Of a stretch of DNA of 64,000 nt, positions 8,622-16,962 are shown in pieces. Under the pieces are notes generated by a model. That model was not told where the DNA came from and did no database searches. It saw nothing but the letters and a program-made list of their open reading frames with translations. The DNA is from Rhodopseudomonas_A palustris_F (GTDB lineage: Bacteria; Pseudomonadota; Alphaproteobacteria; Rhizobiales; Xanthobacteraceae), in the NCBI RefSeq assembly GCF_000013745.1, contig NC_007925.1:62001-126000 (forward strand), in the 5' to 3' direction. Made by a program: the position numbers and the translations under genes. How positions within the stretch are numbered: the first letter of the stretch is position 1; each line of letters starts with the position of its first letter.

Positions 8622-9644
8622 ATGGCCCCTCCCGTCACGCCGCACGATCGGCTGCAGCTGCTTGCCGATCGTGTACGCCGTCAAGATCCGTCGCTCGAGA
8701 CCCTGTTGCTGGAGCCCGACGGCAAATACCAGACCCGCCGCGTCACGCTCGACGTGCTGATGCGCGAGATGACGGACTGCCTCGCCGCAGGCTTTGCCGG
8801 CCGCGCGGCCACCGACTTTCCGATGCACTATCTGGCCTGGGGCAAGTGCCGGGTCGGATCGACCGCGCTGACCAATCTGTTCGGCGTCACCGGCATGCCG
8901 TCCTATTACCAACCGCTGAAGATGATGCTGCGCCACCTGTTCGTCGGCCAGCAGCCGGCGCCGTGGATCATTCCGCGCGCCGCCGACCAGCCGCAGATCT
9001 TCAGCAAGGAGACCGCCGGGCCCTATGTGGTCGCCGAAAGCCTGTTCAACCCGCTGCGGCTGCTGATCGAAGCCGGCTATCCGCCGCACCGGCTGCAGCT
9101 GATCATGCTCGACCGCGAGCCGAAAAGTTCGCTAGCGTCGTCGCTCGACAAGCTGGCGGGCTGCGTGCCGGACGCCATGCTGCTGCAGAACTACGTCGTC
9201 GCCGCGCTGAACGCGACCAGGATCGAAAGCTACGCCAGGCAGCAGGGCGTGCCGGTGATCCACTACGTCTATGAGGCCAGCAAGGAGGCCGTACGATCGG
9301 TCCGCACGCTGTTCGATCGGCTCGGCCTCGCCGGCCGTTTCAGCGAAACCGCCGTCACCGACTGGCGCAACACCGGGAAATTGCGCTCCGACTCCTCGCG
9401 CATCACCTTCGGCGACGAGCCGTCGATCTACGACGTCGCCGGCCTGCACGGCGCCGACACCGCCTATCGCTATCATCCGCGCGACACCGAGACACTGAGC
9501 GCCTACCAGCGCGACATGCTGGAGCGCTGTGGCGTCAACGAGGTCTACCGCGGCTCGGTGGAAGCCTGCATCCGCGACCTCGGCCTCGACGCCGCGACCG
9601 CGGCGCGGCTGTTCAGCCACACCGTGACCCACGAACCCGCATGA
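8622..9644 (+). CDS. Sulfotransferase-like protein
   Basis: A 340-residue soluble protein. The stretch WGKCRVGSTALTNLFG (Lys75 to Thr81 at its core) resembles the 5'-phosphosulfate-binding loop of PAPS-dependent sulfotransferases, and position, spacing and the helical C-terminal half are compatible with that P-loop fold. The match is by eye and partial; no acceptor can be suggested. The strongest support is context: its stop overlaps the cysD start by 4 bases (ATGA), so it is translationally coupled to the enzymes that activate sulfate. The ATG at 8622 is preferred over an in-frame start at 8562. A generic nucleotide-binding protein remains possible. Confidence 0.7.
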   Translation: MAPPVTPHDRLQLLADRVRRQDPSLETLLLEPDGKYQTRRVTLDVLMREMTDCLAAGFAGRAATDFPMHYLAWGKCRVGSTALTNLFGVTGMPSYYQPLKMMLRHLFVGQQPAPWIIPRAADQPQIFSKETAGPYVVAESLFNPLRLLIEAGYPPHRLQLIMLDREPKSSLASSLDKLAGCVPDAMLLQNYVVAALNATRIESYARQQGVPVIHYVYEASKEAVRSVRTLFDRLGLAGRFSETAVTDWRNTGKLRSDSSRITFGDEPSIYDVAGLHGADTAYRYHPRDTETLSAYQRDMLERCGVNEVYRGSVEACIRDLGLDAATAARLFSHTVTHEPA

Positions 9645-10627
9645 CCGACATCCTCGATGAGTTGGACGCCGGCCGGGCGCCGCTGGCGCCCACGCTCGCC
9701 GATCTGCGCGGCGATTGGGCGCGCGCGGAGCCTTCGGCGCATCTGCAGCGGCTGGAATCCGAGAGCATCCACATCCTGCGCGAAGTGGCGGCGGAATTCG
9801 CCAAGCCGGTGATGCTGTATTCGATCGGCAAGGATTCTTCGGTGCTGCTGCATCTGGCGATGAAGGCGTTCGCGCCGGGCAAGCCGCCGTTTCCCTTGCT
9901 GCATGTCGACACCACCTGGAAGTTTCGCGAGATGATCGAATTCCGCGATCAAAGGATGCGCGAACTCGGGCTCGATCTGATCGTGCACATCAATCCGGAC
10001 GGCGTCGCGCAGGGCATCGGCCCGTTCAGCCACGGCTCGGCGCTGCACACCGACGTCATGAAGACCCAAGGTCTGCGCCAGGCACTGGAGGCGCACGGCT
10101 TCGACGCCGCGATCGGCGGCGCCCGGCGCGACGAGGAAAAATCCCGCGCCAAGGAGCGGATCTTCTCGCATCGCAGCGCCGCGCATCGCTGGGATCCGAA
10201 GAACCAGCGCCCCGAGCTGTGGAGCCTGTACAACACGCTGCTTGCGCCCGGCGAAAGCATGCGGGTGTTTCCGCTGTCGAACTGGACCGAGCGCGATGTC
10301 TGGGACTACATCCTGGTCGAGCAGATCCCGATCGTGCCGTTGTACTTCGCGGCGCTGCGCCCGGTGGTGGAACGCGACGGCGCGCTGATCATGGTCGACG
10401 ACGCGCGGATGCCGTTGCGCCCCGGCGAAGTGCCGCAGCTGCGCTCGGTGCGGTTTCGCACGCTGGGCTGCTACCCGTTGACCGGCGCGATGCCGTCCAC
10501 CGCCACCACGCTGGAACAGATCGTCGACGAGATGCTGGCGTCGCGCAGCTCGGAGCGGCAGGGCCGCGTGATCGACCGCGACAGCACCGGCTCGATGGAG
10601 CGCAAGAAGGCGGAGGGTTACTTCTGA
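9641..10627 (+). CDS. cysD: Sulfate adenylyltransferase subunit 2
   Basis: A 328-residue cytosolic subunit of ATP sulfurylase, which with the GTPase CysN makes adenosine 5'-phosphosulfate (APS) from sulfate and ATP. The PP-loop YSIGKDSSVLLHL (residues 60-72) is exactly the CysD form. Other family features are GGARRDEEKSRAKER, FPLSNWTERDVWDYI and the C-terminal LGCYPLTGA and RDSTGSMERKKAEGYF. The extra 25 or so N-terminal residues compared with E. coli are modest. It overlaps the sulfotransferase-like gene by 4 bases upstream and the cysNC start by 1 base (TGATG) downstream, so the three genes form one operon. Confidence 0.97.
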   Translation: MTDILDELDAGRAPLAPTLADLRGDWARAEPSAHLQRLESESIHILREVAAEFAKPVMLYSIGKDSSVLLHLAMKAFAPGKPPFPLLHVDTTWKFREMIEFRDQRMRELGLDLIVHINPDGVAQGIGPFSHGSALHTDVMKTQGLRQALEAHGFDAAIGGARRDEEKSRAKERIFSHRSAAHRWDPKNQRPELWSLYNTLLAPGESMRVFPLSNWTERDVWDYILVEQIPIVPLYFAALRPVVERDGALIMVDDARMPLRPGEVPQLRSVRFRTLGCYPLTGAMPSTATTLEQIVDEMLASRSSERQGRVIDRDSTGSMERKKAEGYF

Positions 10628-12480
10628 TGCTGTGCCTCGACCACGCCCACGACACCGAGCTCGCCGCGCCGCTAAAACATCCCGTCGATCGGCCGACGCT
10701 GCGCTTCATCACCTGCGGCAGCGTCGACGACGGCAAGAGCACGCTGGTCGGCCGGCTGCTGTATGATTCCAAGCTGCTGCTCGACGACCAGCTCAGCGCG
10801 CTGCACGCCGAGAGCAAGAGCGCCGGCACCGCCGGCCAGGATCTCGATTTCGCGCTGCTGGTAGACGGCCTGCAGGCCGAGCGCGAGCAAGGCATCACCA
10901 TCGACGTCGCTTATCGCTTCTTCGCCACGCCGCAGCGCCGCTTCGTGGTCGCCGACACCCCGGGGCACGTGCAATACACCCGCAATATGGCGACCGGCGC
11001 CTCCACCGCCGACCTCGCCGTGGTGCTGATCGACGCCCGCAAGGGCGTGATCGATCAGACCCGCCGGCACAGCCACATCGTCGGACTGTTCGGCATCCGC
11101 CACGTCGTGCTGGCGATCAACAAGATGGACCTGGTCGGCTTCGACGCCGCGCGCTTCATCGCCATCACCCACGCCTATCGCGCGCTCGCCGCCGAACTCG
11201 GCATCACCAACGTCTGCTACGTGCCGGTGGTGGCGCCGGACGGCGACAACATCTTCACGCCGAGCGCGCGGATGCCCTGGTACAGCGGCCCGACCATCAT
11301 GGAGCATCTCGAAGCGGTGGAGGTCGGCGGCGAGATCCGCGAACGTCCGTTCCGCATGCCGGTGCAATGGGTCAACCGGCCGAACGCCGAGTTCCGCGGC
11401 TTCAGCGGCCGCATCGCCTCGGGCCGCGTTGCGCGCGGCGACGCGATCATGGTGCAGCCCTCGGACCGCAGCAGCCATATCGCGCGGATTGTGACGCCGG
11501 CCGGCGAGCGCGACGTCGCGGTGGCCGGGCAATCGGTGACGCTGCTGCTCGCCGACGAGATCGACATCAGCCGTGGCGACGTGGTGAGTTCGGGCGCTGC
11601 GGCGATGGTCTGCGACCAGCTCGCCGCGCGCCTGGTGTGGTTCGACGACGCCGCGCTGGTGCCCGGCCGCCGCTATCTGTTGAAGAGCGCGAGGTCCTGC
11701 GTCGGCGCGGTGATCTCCGCGCTGAAGCATCGCGTCGCGATCGACAGCATGGCGCAGCAGGCCGCGACCACGCTGAACGCCAACGAGATCGGCGCGGTCG
11801 AGCTCTGCCTGGAGCGGCCGCTGGTCTGCGAGACCTATCGCGACGACCGCGAACTCGGCAGCTTCATCCTGATCGATCCGCTCAGTCACAAGACCGCGGC
11901 GGCCGGCATCATCGACGGCGCGTCGCGCCGTGCCGCCAACAACAACTGGCCGGCGCAAGATGCCGGCACCGCCGTGCGGGCGCAAAGCAAGCCGCGGCCC
12001 TGCGTGCTGTGGCTGACCGGGCGCAGCGGCGGCACCACATCCATCCTTGCTCATCTGCTTGACAAGCGACTGAACGAATTCGGTCGGCACTGCATCCTGC
12101 TCGACGGCGACGCGCTGCGCCACGGCCTCAACCGCGATCTCGGCGTCGGCGACGCGGCGCGGATCGAGGGCAGCCGCCGCCTCGCCGAGATCGCCAAACT
12201 GTTCGTCGATGCCGGACTGATCGCGCTGGTCAAGCCAATCGCGCCGCCGCCATCCGGAACGGCGCTGGCGCGGGCGCTGTTCTCGGCCGGCGAATTCATC
12301 GAGATCGACGTCGCCGCGCCGGTGCAGGAAACCGCGCGGCGCGATCCGAAGCCGCTGGCGCGCCGGACCCGGGCGGCCGAGCTGCCGAAGCGCGCCGACC
12401 TCGTGATCGACGCCGCCACCCTCGCCGAAGCCGGCTGCGACCGCATCATCGCCTCTCTGCGCGAGCGCGGCTGCGTTTAG
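10627..12480 (+). CDS. cysN: Sulfate adenylyltransferase subunit 1 fused to a degenerate APS kinase domain
   Basis: A 617-residue two-domain protein. Residues 1 to about 450 are CysN, an EF-Tu-like GTPase that powers APS synthesis: GSVDDGKS (31-38), DTPGH (110-114) and NKMD (165-168) are intact, followed by beta-barrel domains. Residues about 455-617 match APS kinase (CysC/NodQ C-terminus) in LLDGDALRHGLNRDLG and LAEIAKLFVDAGLIALV. Its Walker A, however, reads GRSGGTTSI at 465-473 where the family has GxSGxGKST, so the phosphate-binding lysine is Thr471. The family's SFISPF region and the FTGIDSPYE lid are replaced or missing. The first activity should work; the kinase very probably does not. 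Confidence 0.93.
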   Translation: MLCLDHAHDTELAAPLKHPVDRPTLRFITCGSVDDGKSTLVGRLLYDSKLLLDDQLSALHAESKSAGTAGQDLDFALLVDGLQAEREQGITIDVAYRFFATPQRRFVVADTPGHVQYTRNMATGASTADLAVVLIDARKGVIDQTRRHSHIVGLFGIRHVVLAINKMDLVGFDAARFIAITHAYRALAAELGITNVCYVPVVAPDGDNIFTPSARMPWYSGPTIMEHLEAVEVGGEIRERPFRMPVQWVNRPNAEFRGFSGRIASGRVARGDAIMVQPSDRSSHIARIVTPAGERDVAVAGQSVTLLLADEIDISRGDVVSSGAAAMVCDQLAARLVWFDDAALVPGRRYLLKSARSCVGAVISALKHRVAIDSMAQQAATTLNANEIGAVELCLERPLVCETYRDDRELGSFILIDPLSHKTAAAGIIDGASRRAANNNWPAQDAGTAVRAQSKPRPCVLWLTGRSGGTTSILAHLLDKRLNEFGRHCILLDGDALRHGLNRDLGVGDAARIEGSRRLAEIAKLFVDAGLIALVKPIAPPPSGTALARALFSAGEFIEIDVAAPVQETARRDPKPLARRTRAAELPKRADLVIDAATLAEAGCDRIIASLRERGCV

Positions 12481-12516
12481 CAAAGCAGCCTTGCGTCGAC
12501 GAAGCGCGCGCAAGAA

Positions 12517-12543
12517 AAAGCCCCGGAAGCGATCCGGGGCTTT
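12517..12543. terminator. Bidirectional terminator between cysNC and the OmpA-family gene
   Basis: A 10-base-pair stem (AAAGCCCCGG / CCGGGGCTTT) with a 7-base loop sits between two convergent genes. A-rich sequence before and TTTGTC after the stem allow it to serve both strands. Confidence 0.85.
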
Positions 12544-12562
12544 GTCGTTGTGGGTGGCGCGA

Positions 12563-14416
12563 TCAGCGCGGCGGGGCGACGCCGGGCGGCGGCGGCGGCA
12601 GCGACGCGGTGCCGCCGTTGAGCAGCGGCGTGATGCGGCGCACGGTGACCCGGCGGTTCTGACGTTCCGGCGCCTGCGTCGGCACCTTCAGATACTGCTC
12701 GCCATAGCCCTGCGACGTCAGGTTTTCCGCCGGCACCCCGAACTGCTGAGTGAGCAGTTGCGCGGCGGCCTCGGCGCGGCGATCCGACAGCGACAGATTG
12801 TCGGTGTCGTTGCCGACGGCGTCGGTATGGCCCTCGATCAGGAACACCTCGCGCGGGTTGCGTGCGATCGACTTGTTCAAGCCGTCGGCGATCGCCTGCA
12901 GCTTCGCGGCCTGGTCGGGCGGAATCTCCCACGAGCCCAGTTCGAAGGTGATGGTGTCGAGATCGATGCTCGGCATCCGCTGCCGGACGCCGGCGCTGTA
13001 GCGGATTTCGTCGAGCGAATAGCGTCGCTCGATCCGCTCCACCGGCGGCGCTTCCAGCGTCTCGTAGATCAGCTCCGGCGAAGCGTCTTCATAATCGACG
13101 ATGTAGCGGTTCCGCGGAATCCGCAGCACCGGCGGCGGCAGATCGACGTAGAAGCTGCCGCGGTCGCGCGGCTCGCGATACGAGTTGTCGATGATGATGA
13201 TCTCGCGGCCCTCGCGGTCGCGGCGGATCCGGCGCAGCAACTGACCGTCGCGGCCGTTGACGGTGATGATCTCCGAACCATCGGGACGGACCACGATGGT
13301 GCGGCTTTCATCGCCGACCTGCTGCACCCGAATATCGCGCGCACCATAGCGGAAGCGATCGACCTCGTTGTGCCGGATGAATGCCTGCCCGCCGGGATCG
13401 CGGATGATGACGCGGCCGGGCTCGGTGATCACCGTACGGCCGCCTTCCTGGACTTCGCGGCGCTGGTTGCGGAAGTCGGCCAGGTTGCGCGGGCCGGGAG
13501 CTGCCGCGCCGGGCGCGATCGGCGCCAAAGCTTGCGGCGGCGGCGGCGCCGGCGGGATCGGCGCGGTGACGGTCGGAGGCGGCGGAGGCGCCGCCGCCGC
13601 GCCGCCCGGCGATGCGGCGCCACGCTGCGACGCGCCGGGGCTATTGGGCGGTGTGCCGCCGGCAGCCGGTGCCGGAGCTGCCGCGGGCGGACTCGCAGCG
13701 CCGCCGCCGGGGCCTGGCGCGGGGGTTGGCGCAGGCGACGGTGCCGTACTCGGGGTGGGCGCAGCAGCCGGCGCGCCAGGCGCGGCGGCGCCGGGAGCCG
13801 GAGCCCCGGGAGCGGTTGCGCCGGGGGCGCGTCGTTCCAAGCCCTGTCGTTCGGCGGGTCCGGCACCCGGCGCGGAGCGTTGCGCCGGAGCAGCACCCGG
13901 CGGCGGCGTCACGGCCGCCGGCGGTGCAGCGGTCGGTGCCGAGGGTTGCGCCGGTTGGGTCGGGGCAGCTGGTCGCTGCGGCGCGGTCGCAGCGGGCGGA
14001 GCAGTCGGGCGCTGCGGCGCGGCCGCGGGCGGCGGCGTCGGACGGCGCGGAGCTTCGGGAGGCGCGGCGGCCGGCGGCGTCGGACGCGGTGCCGCAGCGG
14101 GCGGCGGGGCAGCCGGAGCTGTTGCAGCTGGCGGCGGCGCGGTTCGCGCCGGCGGTTCGGCGCGGGGCGGAGCCGCGGCCGGCGGCGGTGCCTGGGGCGG
14201 CGCAGCTCCGCCGCCGGGACCGGCCGGGCGCTGCGGCGCGCCGGGCGGCGGACCCTTCGGTGGCTGTTTCACGACCGGCTTGCCGTCGGGCCCGGTCTCG
14301 CCGGCGGGCGCCTGCGCCATCTGCTGCGGCGAGGTTTGCGCATGCGACGGCATCGCTGCGATTTGGCCCAGCGTCAGGGCGGTGGTGGCAAGCAACGCGA
14401 CGCGAAGTGTGATCAT
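12563..14416 (-). CDS. OmpA-family peptidoglycan-binding protein with a long Pro/Ala-rich region
   Basis: A 617-residue envelope protein. A signal peptide (about residues 1-27, ending SHAQT) is followed by roughly 300 residues of very low complexity (Pro, Ala, Gly runs), then a folded middle region rich in charged strands (about 335-490), and an OmpA C-terminal domain (about 500-600) with the peptidoglycan-anchoring pattern EGHTDAVG...LSLSDRRAEA and the NRRV near the end. The spacer may carry the middle domain across the periplasm. The ATG at 14416 has GAGGA at a suitable distance; the frame remains open further upstream without conserved character. GC content in the repeat region is extreme. 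Confidence 0.9.
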   Translation of the reverse strand: MITLRVALLATTALTLGQIAAMPSHAQTSPQQMAQAPAGETGPDGKPVVKQPPKGPPPGAPQRPAGPGGGAAPPQAPPPAAAPPRAEPPARTAPPPAATAPAAPPPAAAPRPTPPAAAPPEAPRRPTPPPAAAPQRPTAPPAATAPQRPAAPTQPAQPSAPTAAPPAAVTPPPGAAPAQRSAPGAGPAERQGLERRAPGATAPGAPAPGAAAPGAPAAAPTPSTAPSPAPTPAPGPGGGAASPPAAAPAPAAGGTPPNSPGASQRGAASPGGAAAAPPPPPTVTAPIPPAPPPPQALAPIAPGAAAPGPRNLADFRNQRREVQEGGRTVITEPGRVIIRDPGGQAFIRHNEVDRFRYGARDIRVQQVGDESRTIVVRPDGSEIITVNGRDGQLLRRIRRDREGREIIIIDNSYREPRDRGSFYVDLPPPVLRIPRNRYIVDYEDASPELIYETLEAPPVERIERRYSLDEIRYSAGVRQRMPSIDLDTITFELGSWEIPPDQAAKLQAIADGLNKSIARNPREVFLIEGHTDAVGNDTDNLSLSDRRAEAAAQLLTQQFGVPAENLTSQGYGEQYLKVPTQAPERQNRRVTVRRITPLLNGGTASLPPPPPGVAPPR

Positions 14417-14622
14417 GATGGAGAGGTCCTCAAAGGTACTTGGGCGGCGACAGAATCTGTCGGCCGAGCACGGACGGATCAATTGATAACGGTGGGGCCG
14501 CAATGTGGCGATCAGCAACAATCGGCCACATAATATATTCGGCTGCGCTAACGCCCTCCGCGGCGCTATTCATCACGCGTTCAGACCAGACGCGGGGCGC
14601 GCATGGTTTGAACGGGCGTCAA

Positions 14623-14880
14623 CTACATGGTGGCCGGATTCGGCGTGGTCGGGCCGTCCGGTCCTCGGGTCGGAAATTCCTCCGGCTCGTAGCCCGGCAA
14701 CTCCTCGGGTGGCGCCGGTTCGCCGGGATCGCGCATCGGCGGCGGCACGTCCGGCATCGGATTGCCGGGCGGCGATTCGAACGGCGGCTCGGTCGGGGTG
14801 CCGGGCGTGCTCGGCGGAATTTCCGGCGGCGGCACGTCGATCGGAGGCGTGTCCGGGACTTCCTGCGGTTCGCCGGCCAT
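14623..14880 (-). CDS. Small proline-rich hypothetical protein
   Basis: An 85-residue protein made largely of Pro, Glu, Gly and Asp (MAGEPQEVPDTPPIDVPPPE...). It has no signal peptide, no membrane segment and no known family. Its start overlaps the stop of the upstream flavin-binding gene (TGATG), which is good evidence for translational coupling. Composition suggests an unfolded acidic protein. Confidence 0.65.
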   Translation of the reverse strand: MAGEPQEVPDTPPIDVPPPEIPPSTPGTPTEPPFESPPGNPMPDVPPPMRDPGEPAPPEELPGYEPEEFPTRGPDGPTTPNPATM

Positions 14881-15371
14881 CAGATCGCAACCTTTCGATG
14901 TTCGCCGAGGTCGGGTCGCCCACCGCTGACCGCCGCCACCGCCATCTTCACGGTGCTGACGATGGTGCCCGGCGAATCCCAATACTCGGCCTCCTCCGGC
15001 GTTACCTTCAGCACGCGAATATTCGGATCTTCCGCGCTGTCCCACCACACCTTGGCGGCGGTGGTGAACAGCTCGCGGATCTTGGCGCGATCGTTGGACA
15101 CCACGGCGGTGCCGCACACCGACACATACTTTTGGCCACCGGTATCGGCGAATGCGAGATTGACGTGACGATCGCGGTCGATCTCCTCGTCCTTGTGGCG
15201 CCGTGCGTCGGTGAGAAAATAGACCGCATTGTTCTGCGGCTCGACATAGGCGCCCATCGGCCGCGAGCGAATCTTGTCGCCGTCCTTGGTCGCCAGCATC
15301 GCAAAGGTGATCTTCTCCATCAGCTCCCAGGCGTGGTTGACATCACCGGAATTGGACTCAGCCGCCATCAT
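14880..15371 (-). CDS. Pyridoxamine 5'-phosphate oxidase-like general stress protein
   Basis: A 163-residue split-barrel flavin-binding protein of the general stress protein 26 type (COG3871). The pattern WELMEKITFAMLATKDGDKIRSRPMGAY, VYFLTDARRHKDEEI and VNLAFADTGGQKYVSVCGTAVVSND fits that family, whose members bind FMN or related cofactors; substrates are unclear. The first of two adjacent ATGs (15371) has GGGAG 6 bases upstream. The gene is coupled to the small Pro-rich gene that follows it. Confidence 0.88.
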   Translation of the reverse strand: MMAAESNSGDVNHAWELMEKITFAMLATKDGDKIRSRPMGAYVEPQNNAVYFLTDARRHKDEEIDRDRHVNLAFADTGGQKYVSVCGTAVVSNDRAKIRELFTTAAKVWWDSAEDPNIRVLKVTPEEAEYWDSPGTIVSTVKMAVAAVSGGRPDLGEHRKVAI

Positions 15372-15555
15372 GCGATCTCCCTTGAAAGGTTCGATCGATA
15401 ACGGGGCCGAGGCGGCGATGTTCCACGATGCGGCGAACGAGCGCGTTGCGCTCCCCGCGCTTGACCAACTCGAGGACAAGATTTTCCGGGGCAACCAGCA
15501 GTTATTTCGTCACTGCGAGTCGAGCAGGGCACGTAGCGCCGGCCGAACAGCGAAG

Positions 15556-15579
15556 CCAGGGCTTCTTGCGGAGCCCTGG
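15556..15579. other. Perfect hairpin downstream of sdhB
   Basis: An 8-base-pair stem (CCAGGGCT / AGCCCTGG) with an 8-base loop lies within a GC-rich palindromic intergenic stretch after sdhB. No T-run follows on the minus strand. It may mark the sdh operon end or be part of a dispersed repeat. Confidence 0.35.
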
Positions 15580-15631
15580 ATCGCAAGGAACGATCTGAAA
15601 CGCCGGATTGCGCGGCCGACGACCGCGGCCT

Positions 15632-16414
15632 TTAGATCTGGCGTTCGACCAGCTTCAACTTCAGATTGGCGATCGCTTCCGACGGGTTCAATCCCTTCGG
15701 GCAGGCCTTGGCGCAATTCATGATGGTGTGGCAGCGATAGATCCGGAACGGATCCTCGAGATTGTCGAGCCGCTCGCCGGTGGCCTCGTCGCGGCTGTCC
15801 TTGACCCAGCGGGTGGCCTGCAACAGCGCCGCCGGGCCGAGGAAGCGATCGGAATTCCACCAATAGCTCGGGCACGAGGTCGAGCAGCAGGCGCACAGGA
15901 TGCACTCGTACAGCCCGTCGAGCTTGGCGCGATCCTCGTGGGTCTGTCGCCATTCCTTCTGCGGCGTCGGCGTGATGGTCTGCAGCCACGGCTCGATGGA
16001 AGCGTATTGCGCGTAGAAATTGGTCAGATCTGGCACCAGGTCCTTGACCACCGGCTGGTGCGGCAACGGATTGATCTTGACCGCACTGTCCTTCACGTCG
16101 TCCATCGCCTTGGTGCAGGCCAGCGTGTTCTCGCCGTCGATGTTCATCGCGCAGGAGCCGCAGACGCCTTCGCGGCAGGAGCGGCGGAAGGTCAGCGTCG
16201 GATCGATGTTGTTCTTGATCCAGATCAGGCCGTCGAGCACCATCGGCCCGCAGTCGTGGGTGTTGACGTGGTAGGTGTCGACGCTGGGATTCTTGGTGTC
16301 CTCGGGATTCCAACGATACACCTTGAATTCGCGGGTTTCGGTCGCGCCCTCGGGCTTCGGCCAGGTCTTGCCGCTGGTGACCTTGGAATTTTTCGGAAGC
16401 GAGAATTCAACCAT
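15632..16414 (-). CDS. sdhB: Succinate dehydrogenase iron-sulfur subunit
   Basis: A 260-residue subunit of complex II that passes electrons from SdhA flavin to ubiquinone at the inner membrane. The ligands of all three clusters are present: SCREGVCGSC with a later LAC for 2Fe-2S, CILCACCSTSC for 4Fe-4S and CHTIMNCAKACPKG for 3Fe-4S. Length is normal. Unlike the usual sdhCDAB arrangement it does not follow sdhA directly: a low-GC gene lies between them and ends 3 bases before this start, so the ribosome site of sdhB lies inside the end of that gene and is weak (AGA-type). Confidence 0.98.
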   Translation of the reverse strand: MVEFSLPKNSKVTSGKTWPKPEGATETREFKVYRWNPEDTKNPSVDTYHVNTHDCGPMVLDGLIWIKNNIDPTLTFRRSCREGVCGSCAMNIDGENTLACTKAMDDVKDSAVKINPLPHQPVVKDLVPDLTNFYAQYASIEPWLQTITPTPQKEWRQTHEDRAKLDGLYECILCACCSTSCPSYWWNSDRFLGPAALLQATRWVKDSRDEATGERLDNLEDPFRIYRCHTIMNCAKACPKGLNPSEAIANLKLKLVERQI

Positions 16415-16417
16415 GAG

Positions 16418-16957
16418 TTAATCTTTCTGATCGAGCTTCAGTAAGTGTTGGTCCACATCATCGATCCGAGCATTTAGCTCTACGATGAATGCTTTGAGGG
16501 TCTCTGCCCTCACACTAATTTCACCCATATTTGCATCGTACTTTCCGGTCCTGATCTGATCTTCAATTTCCATGAAGAACTCAATAATACCGAGGCGGGC
16601 GCCGCCCTTGCCTCCTATTATTGCCCTCATTCCTGATAAAGCTTCGATGCTGACTTCCGTTGAATTCTTGTGAGCGAACTCTTCTAGGCTTTCCATCGCC
16701 TCAAATACGTTCTTTTCGGAGTTGGCAAACCCTATCTCTGCTCGTTCAAGATCCGTCAGACTGATGGTTTCGCCCTTAGCCATTCGATCTAATAGAGCGA
16801 AGGTGCGATCCGGAAAGAAGTAAATGCTACGAAGGTCGCGCAACACCCTACGCACCTCTTGTTTCTTCCCAATGCCTATAGCAAGCCCAACAACCTTCGT
16901 TAGTTCGCGTATGAGCGCGAACGCCTTCGCAAAATCGAGTGCGAAGTAGTCAATCAT
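16418..16957 (-). CDS. Orphan protein inserted between sdhA and sdhB
   Basis: A 179-residue protein that I cannot assign to any family. It starts 5 bases after the sdhA stop and ends 3 bases before the sdhB start, with no frameshift or loss in either neighbour. Hand counting 16441-16680 gives about 46% GC against well over 60% in the flanking sdh genes, and codon use is correspondingly AT-rich (TTT, ATT, GAA, AAA), which suggests transfer. The protein is charged and probably helical (for example AFALIRELTKVV, SLTDLERAEIGFANSEKNVFEAMESLEEF, GARLGIIEFFMEIEDQI), without a signal peptide or a clear membrane segment. It will be co-expressed with succinate dehydrogenase. Possible roles include an accessory factor or cargo using a housekeeping promoter; neither is shown. 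Confidence 0.75.
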   Translation of the reverse strand: MIDYFALDFAKAFALIRELTKVVGLAIGIGKKQEVRRVLRDLRSIYFFPDRTFALLDRMAKGETISLTDLERAEIGFANSEKNVFEAMESLEEFAHKNSTEVSIEALSGMRAIIGGKGGARLGIIEFFMEIEDQIRTGKYDANMGEISVRAETLKAFIVELNARIDDVDQHLLKLDQKD

Positions 16958-16962
16958 TGCCC

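Noticed and set aside
9715..10626. Continuation of the cysN frame upstream through cysD
   Set aside because: The frame is open by base composition only; CysD is clearly coded in another frame and the real cysNC start is the ATG at 10627, overlapping the cysD stop.
12491..14533. Plus-strand ORF of 680 residues opposite the OmpA-family gene
   Set aside because: It is almost pure Arg/Gly/Ser repeats, the complement of Pro/Ala codons; the minus strand has a signal peptide and an OmpA domain.
15510..16313. Alternative minus-strand ORF inside sdhB
   Set aside because: It is out of frame with the three iron-sulfur cluster motifs and rich in Arg/His/Gln, so it is a shadow.
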